From positions 1 through 6,385 of the forward strand of contig CAMFJO010000047.1 in the NCBI GenBank assembly GCA_945956945.1: 6,385 nt of DNA. The letters are read 5' to 3'. A model generated the notes under the pieces. The model was given only the letters and a program-made list of their open reading frames with translations, was not told the origin of the DNA and searched no databases. Within the stretch, counting starts at the first letter, position 1, and each line of letters starts with the position of its first letter. Positions 1 through 5,266 of the stretch are shown here, piece after piece. The stretch is from an uncultured Legionellales bacterium (GTDB lineage Bacteria; Pseudomonadota; Gammaproteobacteria; UBA1113). Both the position numbers and the translations under genes were made by a program.

Positions 1-725
1 GTCTTAGGATCGCTTAGATGTCCTGGGTGACACATGATAATGCCGTGCGTGCTAATTTGTTGTATAAATTGTTTAAATAAAGCGGCCACATTAGGGTTTC
101 CTTTAAAGACGTAAATCCCTTTAAAATCTTCGTAATAAGGCCATTGCATTTTATCGAGTTGGCGTTTAAAAGCATTACGGCCTAGTGTATGGATTAATAA
201 TTTCAAAAGACTATCGCGTAGCGGCGATAGAAAAGGATAGCCATTGACCAAGCGTATGGGGGGTCTGTCTTGTTTGAAATAGCTTTGACACACCTCGAGC
301 AGCGCATCTCGTAGCTGTGGAAATTGATGAATATGCTGATGCCCATCTATAAAATGCGGAGCAAATCCCATCACTTCCTGAAAACGTTGTAATTGTAAAA
401 GACATTCTTGTTGCAATGCGGCTAAAGAGAATTGCCTGCTATACGCTTTAAGGATAGTTTGGCCTATAGAAAGCGGCTGTGTTAATCCATGGGCAGAAGA
501 AGCACTCAAAGGAGTAAATTGCGTGAGATCCCAATGTAAACCGATGTCTACTTGAGAGGCTAAAGGTTTTAAACGCTCACCCCATTCAGGCCAGAGAGGA
601 CTCGTTGTCATGCAAGAAGTGGCGCTGATACAGTGTTTACCTAGTAACGCTAAGATAGCAGATGATATGCCTTCGTTTAAAGCAAAATCATCGGCACAGA
701 CAATAATTTTTTTCTGGGCATTCAT
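1..725 (-). CDS. YdjC/ChbG/NaxD-family carbohydrate deacetylase (C-terminal end cut by window edge)
   Basis: The minus-strand frame is open from the ATG at 725-723 to the window edge, giving 241 residues without a stop. Family members are usually about 250-290 residues, so little is missing. Family hallmarks seen: CADDFALNEGIS at residues 10-21 with the metal-binding Asp pair D12/D13, GLHWDL at 62-67 (H64), IDGHQHIHQFP at 126-136 (H129, H131, H133), and MCHPG at 231-235. Known members of this fold are metal-dependent and remove N-acetyl groups from sugars: ChbG acts on chitobiose, HpnK is linked to hopanoid loci, and Francisella NaxD acts on polyprenyl-phosphate N-acetylhexosamine. The start overlaps the stop of the upstream glycosyltransferase (ATGA at 722-725), implying translational coupling and a shared pathway. 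That context favours a NaxD-like role on a lipid-linked sugar over chitobiose breakdown; this is inference. The family call is secure, the substrate is not. Confidence 0.9.
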   Translation of the reverse strand, partial: MNAQKKIIVCADDFALNEGISSAILALLGKHCISATSCMTTSPLWPEWGERLKPLASQVDIGLHWDLTQFTPLSASSAHGLTQPLSIGQTILKAYSRQFSLAALQQECLLQLQRFQEVMGFAPHFIDGHQHIHQFPQLRDALLEVCQSYFKQDRPPIRLVNGYPFLSPLRDSLLKLLIHTLGRNAFKRQLDKMQWPYYEDFKGIYVFKGNPNVAALFKQFIQQISTHGIIMCHPGHLSDPK

Positions 726-1705
726 TTGGAGGGATCAGAAGTTAGAATACGGCTGATGATATAAGGCGGTCGTTGTTTTACTTCGGTGAAAATTCTGGCA
801 ATGTATTCTCCCAGAATGCCAATAGAGAGTAACTGTATACCGCCCAAAAAAGTAATCGCTACGGTGATGGTGGCATAACCCGGTAAATCGACGCCATTTA
901 ATAGCGTATCTAATATAATTAAGAGTGCGTAGAATAATGATAAAGAGGAAATAACCGCACCGATGATAGACCACATGCGTAAAGGCAAATTAGAAAAAGA
1001 CGTAATGCCCGTGATGGCCAGTTCAATCAATTTCTTTAAACCCCAGGAACTTTGCCCCTGTAACCTTTCTTCCGGTAAGTAGTCAATGGCTTTTTTGCTA
1101 AATCCCACCCAAGCGTATAAACCTTTCATAAAGCGTTCGCGTTCAGTTAATTGATTTAAGGCGGATATCACGTCACGATCTAAAAGACGAAAATCGCCGG
1201 CATCGTGGGGAATTTCTATGGGGGTGATACGGTCTATCAGTTTGTAAAAGAAGGTAGAGAGCATGCGTAAAAACACGGGTCTATCTTTACGGTGTAATCT
1301 CACCCCATAGACCATGTCATAACCCTGTTGCCATTCGGCAATAAAGGTTTCTATGCAGGCCAGCGGGTGCTGGAAATCGGCATCAATGAGTATCGCCGCA
1401 TCACTGTGTGGATCCACATGGCTGAGTCCGGCCGTTAAAGCTGCTTCTTTGCCAAAGTTGCGCGAAAACACCAGCACTTTTAAGGCATATTCTTTTTGCA
1501 ATTGTTTTAGCACCATGACGGTATCATCACGACTACCATCATCAATGACAATGATGTCTAGTTTTTGGGCAAATTTAGCGCATTCCGCAATCAATTGTGG
1601 AATAAATTGTGGCAGATTTTTGGCCTCATTGTATACCGGTACGATGCAGGTTAGTTGGTGCAGGGTACGAGTAGAGGACACGGTGGTAGGTTTAGGGTGA
1701 TCCAT
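722..1705 (-). CDS. Membrane-anchored family 2 glycosyltransferase, polyprenyl-phosphate type (GtrB/ArnC/DPM1-like)
   Basis: The product is a 327-residue protein with a cytosolic GT-A domain. Visible motifs are VPVYNE (residues 22-27), IDDGSRDDT (54-62), RNFGKEAAL (82-90), the metal/nucleotide-binding DADFQHP (108-114), GDFRLLDRDV (170-179) and MKGLYAWVGF (193-202). Two hydrophobic membrane segments follow at about 244-268 and 279-303. This layout is typical of enzymes that move a sugar from a nucleotide donor to undecaprenyl or dolichyl phosphate on the inner face of the cytoplasmic membrane, and the length matches the family. The ATG at 1705-1703 is preceded by an AAGG ribosome-binding site with a 6-base gap, and a promoter lies further upstream. 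The stop overlaps the deacetylase start by four bases (ATGA). Together they resemble the Francisella FlmF2-NaxD pair, which builds the galactosamine donor for lipid A. The sugar here cannot be read from sequence, and O-antigen glucosylation (GtrB) or an ArnC-like role remain possible. Confidence 0.92.
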   Translation of the reverse strand: MDHPKPTTVSSTRTLHQLTCIVPVYNEAKNLPQFIPQLIAECAKFAQKLDIIVIDDGSRDDTVMVLKQLQKEYALKVLVFSRNFGKEAALTAGLSHVDPHSDAAILIDADFQHPLACIETFIAEWQQGYDMVYGVRLHRKDRPVFLRMLSTFFYKLIDRITPIEIPHDAGDFRLLDRDVISALNQLTERERFMKGLYAWVGFSKKAIDYLPEERLQGQSSWGLKKLIELAITGITSFSNLPLRMWSIIGAVISSLSLFYALLIILDTLLNGVDLPGYATITVAITFLGGIQLLSIGILGEYIARIFTEVKQRPPYIISRILTSDPSK

Positions 1706-1733
1706 AATATACCTTAAAGCTTTTCATCTGCGA

Positions 1734-1762
1734 ATGATAGAGGTTTAGCAAGAGGTCGTCAA
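1734..1762 (-). promoter_or_regulatory. Sigma70-type promoter of the glycosyltransferase-deacetylase operon
   Basis: Read on the minus strand, TTGACG (1762-1757, 5/6 to consensus) is separated by exactly 17 bases from TATCAT (1739-1734, 5/6). Transcription should start near 1727, giving a leader of about 20 bases that contains the AAGG ribosome-binding site (1715-1712) before the ATG at 1705. This gives the operon its own promoter, separate from the large gene to its right. It is a pattern match only, with no experimental support. Confidence 0.65.
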
Positions 1763-1816
1763 GATGGGCATGTCCTTAAGTTCGGATGGGTAAATAAGTT
1801 GCTACTTCACACTTGG

Positions 1817-1846
1817 AGGTGCTTTCGGTATATACCTCAAGCACCT
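1817..1846. repeat. 30-bp near-perfect palindrome
   Basis: An 8-bp inverted repeat, AGGTGCTT (1817-1824) and AAGCACCT (1839-1846), encloses a perfect 10-bp palindrome, GGTATATACC (1827-1836). Only the two-base TC steps on each side break the symmetry, so 26 of 30 positions are self-complementary. It lies between the stop of the pseudoGTPase gene and the promoter of the glycosyltransferase operon. No T-tract follows on either strand, so it is not a standard intrinsic terminator. It could be a repeated intergenic palindrome, a protein-binding site or an mRNA-end hairpin. From memory, enterobacterial genomes carry repeats with a similar GGTATATACC core and a flanking GTTGCAT; I could not check this. 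Confidence 0.7.
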
Positions 1847-1885
1847 GGATGCAACTGTTTCTATAAATGTGACCTTCAAACCCTG

Positions 1886-3655
1886 CTAAAATCGACGAGA
1901 TTCAGAGCGCATAGAAGCACTACTTTGTACAGCAGAGATAGTTTCGCGCCATTCACCTTGTATTCGTTGCACTATGGCAGGGTGCTTGGTAACAATAGCG
2001 CCTAAATCCTCTGTTAACAACGCGTTTATGGCCTCAGCAGAAAATTTTCTCTGGGGAAATGCGCCTTTTAAATTAGCCAGCAGGTTTTGAGCTGCACTTA
2101 TCTGAATATTTTTGTTTATCCCCCTGATACGCTCGAACACACTGGTATGCGGCCCGCCACGTGCTTTTTTAGCGATATAGTCTTCCAATTCACCAATCAA
2201 ATTGCCAGGTTGAGCATTTAATTTAGGTTTTGGATTGAATAAGCCTAAAAAGCTATTGCTTAAGCCCTCTCTACTGGGTCTGTGGGGAGCCACTGTTTTG
2301 GCAGCTTCTTTCGCTTGCACACTGTGGACGGCAGCAGCAAATACTTCCTGGATATTCTCCCCCGTGCGCGCAGAACATTCTACGTAGGTTGCACCTATGG
2401 CCTGTGCCAAGACTTCACCTTGTTGTGTACTAATGGCTTGCTGACCTGCTGCTTCGCGCTGTTCTCTATGACAGGCAACAAGAATGATAGGGACGTCAGG
2501 GCAAAGATATCTTAATTCTGGAAGCCATTTGGCGCGAATATTATTAAAACTTTCCTGACTTGTGACCGAATAAGTCAAAAGAAAGACATCCGTCTGTGGA
2601 TAATTGAGTGGCCTAAGACGGTCATACTCTTCCTGTCCTTCTGTACTGTATACACTCATGACTACAGTCCCCTCTGGTGAGTGAATAACCAGGTTTACAT
2701 TGTCAAGGACCGTTGGTACGTATGCTGGATCGACGTTATGTTGAGCACGATAACACAAACGGTTTTTCTCACTTATTTTATCTCCCACTACCACACATTT
2801 GATGCGGGTGCTGATGTGTTCGATGTTATTTTGTTCCTCATTGGCGTGTGAAATAAAGGATGCTTCAACTGCATATTCTTCTGCTTCATTTTCACTCAGT
2901 TCTCTCTGTTCAGCGCCCTCGTCTAAAAGATGAGGATTAAGCTCAGCAGAAAGAGGAGAAGCAGAACTTGACCTTATTCCATTGGCCGCCACATTATTTT
3001 GATGGTCTGGTGAGAAGGAATCGTCATCAAGCACTTGAGACATTTGAAGAGCCAGATGCGCATCGCTCAATATTTGTAAGGTGATTGCTTCATCATCACT
3101 ATCCTCAGCAGCTAGGACAGAAACAGTCTCGAGCGCTCTTTCGCTGCGCGCAGCATTTTCGTCGTTTGGCAAAACAATAGAGTGATTAAGCTCAGAAGAT
3201 ATTGAAGCAGCAGCCTCTACCTTTTTTTCATTCACAGGTAATGTAGGCGCTTCATTTCTCGCTCTATCAATCTGGGTTTGTATTTTATCTTTTAAATCCA
3301 TCGCCGGTTGAATATCCTGATAAGAGAAGGGGTATTTATTGGAGAAAGCTTCTCTGGCTGTACCATTTCCACGTTTTAGTAGTTCTAGGGCAGTGTCTAG
3401 CTCGTAAATGTAACCATGGATCCGCACGGGGATACGCAAAATCTTTTCACTCCAAAGAACATCGATTAAGTTCTGCGCCTCTAATTTTTCTGCGCAGCTT
3501 AGTTGTGCTGCGGCGGATAAGCTTTCCATTTGCTCGTGAAAGCTTGGCCGATCATCATAGGATTCTAAATAATCTATCATCGCTAGGCTTAGGTGATGGG
3601 GGGCTTGTTGGTTAAATAAATGCTGGTATTGTTGTGAGATATTATGACTGCTCAT
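1886..3655 (-). CDS. Chimeric U-box-like / Rho-Rac-like pseudoGTPase protein, candidate secreted effector
   Basis: The product has 589 residues, with ATG at 3655 and a GAGGG ribosome-binding site 7 bases upstream. Residues 62-131 fit a U-box: ILRIPV (72-77), HGYIYE (80-85), LKRG (93-96), and a segment 103-129 that aligns without gaps to the CHIP U-box end, although the E2-contacting proline is F104. Residues 141-280 are acidic and low-complexity. Residues 284-448 are unmistakably Rac/Rho-like: IKCVVVGD (285-292), YVPTVLDN (312-319), YDRLRPLNYPQTDVFLL (344-360), ECSA (426-429). Compared with Rac1, the catalytic motifs are altered: G12 is K293, G15 is E296, T17 is N298, D57 is S337, A59 is E339, and TKLD is CHRE (395-398). 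K297 and Q341 (Rac1 K16 and Q61) remain. Nucleotide binding is therefore doubtful. There is no CaaX box; a helical tail (about 486-570) ends the protein. No signal peptide or membrane segment is seen. Host origin of the domain and export by a type IV (Dot/Icm-like) system are inferences. No convincing promoter was found. Confidence 0.88.
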   Translation of the reverse strand: MSSHNISQQYQHLFNQQAPHHLSLAMIDYLESYDDRPSFHEQMESLSAAAQLSCAEKLEAQNLIDVLWSEKILRIPVRIHGYIYELDTALELLKRGNGTAREAFSNKYPFSYQDIQPAMDLKDKIQTQIDRARNEAPTLPVNEKKVEAAASISSELNHSIVLPNDENAARSERALETVSVLAAEDSDDEAITLQILSDAHLALQMSQVLDDDSFSPDHQNNVAANGIRSSSASPLSAELNPHLLDEGAEQRELSENEAEEYAVEASFISHANEEQNNIEHISTRIKCVVVGDKISEKNRLCYRAQHNVDPAYVPTVLDNVNLVIHSPEGTVVMSVYSTEGQEEYDRLRPLNYPQTDVFLLTYSVTSQESFNNIRAKWLPELRYLCPDVPIILVACHREQREAAGQQAISTQQGEVLAQAIGATYVECSARTGENIQEVFAAAVHSVQAKEAAKTVAPHRPSREGLSNSFLGLFNPKPKLNAQPGNLIGELEDYIAKKARGGPHTSVFERIRGINKNIQISAAQNLLANLKGAFPQRKFSAEAINALLTEDLGAIVTKHPAIVQRIQGEWRETISAVQSSASMRSESRRF

Positions 3656-3841
3656 AGACGTACCCTCTTGTTAGTATATTAATTAATGCTGAATGTAGCC
3701 GCATTCTGTTAAGAGCGAATTCCGCAAGGACTACCGTATGAGTGTAGCAAGTAAGCAAAGCGACTACAAGAAAAATAGGGCAATAATCTATAAAAATCAA
3801 CGAGAGACACTCAAAGTTATTCATGTATTGTACAAGTTGCA

Positions 3842-3876
3842 TCCGCTTTTTCACCGTAGACACCTGCGCCCACATC
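3842..3876 (-). repeat. Diverged, inverted partial relative of the downstream palindrome's left arm
   Basis: On the minus strand this stretch reads GATGTGGGCGCAGGTG (3876-3861), then seven bases, then TGAAAAAGCGGA (3853-3842). The plus strand downstream of carA has GATTGGGATGCAGGTG (5111-5126) and, further on, the identical 12-mer TGAAAAAGCGGA (5142-5153) in the same order, with a longer gap between them. The shared blocks are collinear and lie in opposite orientation on the two sides of carA. Similarity is limited to short blocks, so common descent is plausible but not proven. The block overlaps the -35 region of the carA promoter. Confidence 0.4.
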
Positions 3877-3885
3877 GGGTACAAT
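3857..3885 (+). promoter_or_regulatory. Sigma70-type promoter of carA
   Basis: TAGACA (3857-3862, 5/6 to TTGACA) is followed after exactly 17 bases by TACAAT (3880-3885, 5/6 to TATAAT). The predicted start near 3892 leaves a leader of about 32 bases before the GTG at 3924, with the ribosome-binding site inside it. In enteric bacteria carAB is repressed by arginine and pyrimidines through several operators; I could not recognise an ARG box or other operator here. Confidence 0.65.
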
Positions 3886-3912
3886 TGCGCCAGCATTTAA
3901 GGTAAAAAAAGC

Positions 3913-3917
3913 GGGAG
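3913..3917 (+). promoter_or_regulatory. Ribosome-binding site deciding the carA start (GTG)
   Basis: GGGAG lies six bases before the GTG at 3924 but fifteen bases before the in-frame ATG at 3933. The spacing supports GTG initiation, which adds three residues (M-S-K) ahead of MAIL. Confidence 0.7.
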
Positions 3918-3923
3918 CACACT

Positions 3924-5015
3924 GTGTCAAAAATGGCCATATTGGCTTTAGCCGATGGAACCTACTTTGAAGGTATTGCGGTAGGCCGGGGGGAATACGC
4001 GGTAGGTGAGGTGGTCTTTAACACCGCTATGACGGGTTACCAGGAAATATTAAGCGATCCCTCTTACGCCGAACAATTAATCACTTTTACGTATCCCCAT
4101 ATTGGCAATGTCGGCACCAATGCGGCCGATTTTGAGGCCAATAAAATCCACGCTAAAGGGTTTATTGTGCGCGAATTGCCGACACGACCAAGCAATTGGC
4201 GAGCCCAACAATCTTTTGAGCAATTTATATACGATCACAATTTATTGGGTATTGCTGAAATCGATACGCGTGCTTTGGTGCACCATTTACGTCAATACGG
4301 CGCCCAAGCCGGTTGTATATTGGCTACCGATAAGCCCGATGTCATGACGGCCCAAGCCAAGGCACGTGAATGGGGCGACATGCAGGGCCGTGCTTTAATT
4401 GAGAAAGTGGCTACACGAGAAACCTATGACTGGAATTCAACCGGTAAGTACCGTGTCGTGGTGATCGATTTTGGCGTTAAGTTGGGTATTTTAGGCGCGC
4501 TTGCGGCGAGAGGGTGTCAAGTGACCGTCGTGCCTGCGGATAGCTCTGCTGAGGCTATTTTAAAATTAAGCCCACAAGGTATTGTCTTATCCAATGGTCC
4601 CGGCGATCCAGCAGCCTGTAAGGGCGCTATTGAAACGATTAAAACTTTATTGACAAAGAACATTCCTATCTTAGGAATTTGCCTGGGTCATCAATTGCTG
4701 GCTTTAGCTTTGGGCGCTAAAACTTTCAAGATGCAGCAAGGGCATCATGGCGCGAATCATCCGGTGCAAGATGTAGAGATTCAAGACGTGTTTATCACCA
4801 GCCAAAACCATGGCTTTGCGGTGGATGAGGCCCATTTGCCGCCAGGGTTGAAAGTGACACACCGTTCTTTATTTGACAATACCATCCAGGGCTTTAGCCA
4901 TGCAACTTTGCCCTTATGGTCTTTCCAGGGACATCCCGAAGCTAACCCCGGGCCGCATGATGTCGCGGTGTTATTTGACAAATTTAGTCGATTATTGGAC
5001 ACACAGAAAGAATAG
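3924..5015 (+). CDS. carA: Carbamoyl-phosphate synthetase small (glutaminase) subunit
   Basis: CarA hydrolyses glutamine and passes ammonia to CarB, which makes carbamoyl phosphate for pyrimidine and arginine synthesis in the cytosol. The 363-residue product aligns along its whole length with E. coli CarA (382 residues); the difference is mainly a shorter linker near residue 170. The N-terminal CarA domain shows GEVVFNTAMTGYQEILSDPS (28-47), YPHIGNVGTN (57-66) and IDTRAL (113-118). The class I glutamine amidotransferase domain (about 177-360) shows LSNGPGDPA (222-230), the nucleophile elbow GICLGHQ (251-257, catalytic C253), QNHGFAVDE (294-302) and FQGHPEA (334-340) with H337 and E339 completing the triad. 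The enzyme looks fully active. It is divergent from the large gene on its left and has its own promoter. A hairpin ends it, and carB, its usual downstream partner, is absent from the remaining 1.37 kb. CarB must be encoded further on or elsewhere. Confidence 0.98.
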   Translation: MSKMAILALADGTYFEGIAVGRGEYAVGEVVFNTAMTGYQEILSDPSYAEQLITFTYPHIGNVGTNAADFEANKIHAKGFIVRELPTRPSNWRAQQSFEQFIYDHNLLGIAEIDTRALVHHLRQYGAQAGCILATDKPDVMTAQAKAREWGDMQGRALIEKVATRETYDWNSTGKYRVVVIDFGVKLGILGALAARGCQVTVVPADSSAEAILKLSPQGIVLSNGPGDPAACKGAIETIKTLLTKNIPILGICLGHQLLALALGAKTFKMQQGHHGANHPVQDVEIQDVFITSQNHGFAVDEAHLPPGLKVTHRSLFDNTIQGFSHATLPLWSFQGHPEANPGPHDVAVLFDKFSRLLDTQKE

Positions 5016-5022
5016 TTATTCA

Positions 5023-5046
5023 GAGCCACTCAGTTGGCTCGCTTTT
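5023..5046 (+). terminator. Probable intrinsic terminator after carA
   Basis: GAGCCA (5023-5028) and TGGCTC (5035-5040) form a perfect 6-bp GC-rich stem with a 6-base loop, followed by GC and TTTT (5043-5046). It begins 8 bases after the carA stop. The short T-tract makes it a modest terminator, but the position is right. It would separate carA transcription from the gene that starts at 5267. Confidence 0.6.
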
Positions 5047-5111
5047 AAGATGACAGAAATAGATAATGAGATAAAAGGTACTCTCCCATCTACGAGTACG
5101 GTAAAGCACAG

Positions 5112-5212
5112 ATTGGGATGCAGGTGGGTGCAAATTTGAGCTGAAAAAGCGGAGTTTACGCCGGGTAAATGAGCATTTTTCAGGGAAAATTTGCGCCCCA
5201 GATGCGCCCAAT
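5112..5212. repeat. About 100-bp imperfect palindrome (structured intergenic element)
   Basis: Four nested inverted-repeat blocks share one centre near 5162. From outside in they are ATTGGGATGCA (5112-5122) with TGCGCCCAAT (5203-5212, one bulged A and a G-T wobble), GGGTGCAAATTT (5126-5137) with AAATTTGCGCCC (5187-5198, one wobble), CTGAAAAA (5141-5148) with TTTTTCAG (5176-5183), and GTTTAC (5154-5159) with GTAAAT (5165-5170) around the loop GCCGG. The left and right sides could fold into one long hairpin as RNA or extruded DNA. Five Ts follow at 5218-5222, so it might back up termination. It has no coding frame and sits in the gap between carA and the next gene. A MITE-like repeat or a structured RNA are both possible. 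Confidence 0.75.
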
Positions 5213-5266
5213 ATGGGTTTTTCTTGAAAAAAGAGTATGTAGTTACGATAAAAGAAGGTAAAAATC

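Noticed and set aside
1353..1700. Plus-strand 115-residue frame
   Set aside because: It is fully antisense to the well-supported glycosyltransferase and has no motif of its own.
3673..3678. TATACT on the minus strand as the -10 box of the chimera gene
   Set aside because: There is no credible -35 partner, and the implied start would fall at the ribosome-binding site.
3673..3690. TTAATTAAT as a PmrA-type (Legionella/Coxiella) regulatory site
   Set aside because: The two TTAA units are adjacent, without the spacing of the known direct-repeat consensus, and the stretch is simply AT-rich.
3642..3896. Minus-strand 84-residue frame upstream of the chimera gene
   Set aside because: It covers the carA promoter, overlaps the chimera start out of frame, lacks a good ribosome-binding site and shows no recognisable domain.
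3933..3935. ATG as the carA start
   Set aside because: It is fifteen bases from the ribosome-binding site, whereas the GTG at 3924 is six bases away.
5224..5252. TTGAAA-N17-GATAAA as a promoter for the last gene
   Set aside because: The spacing is good, but the start point would fall at about 5259, past the ribosome-binding site at 5254-5258, leaving it outside the message.
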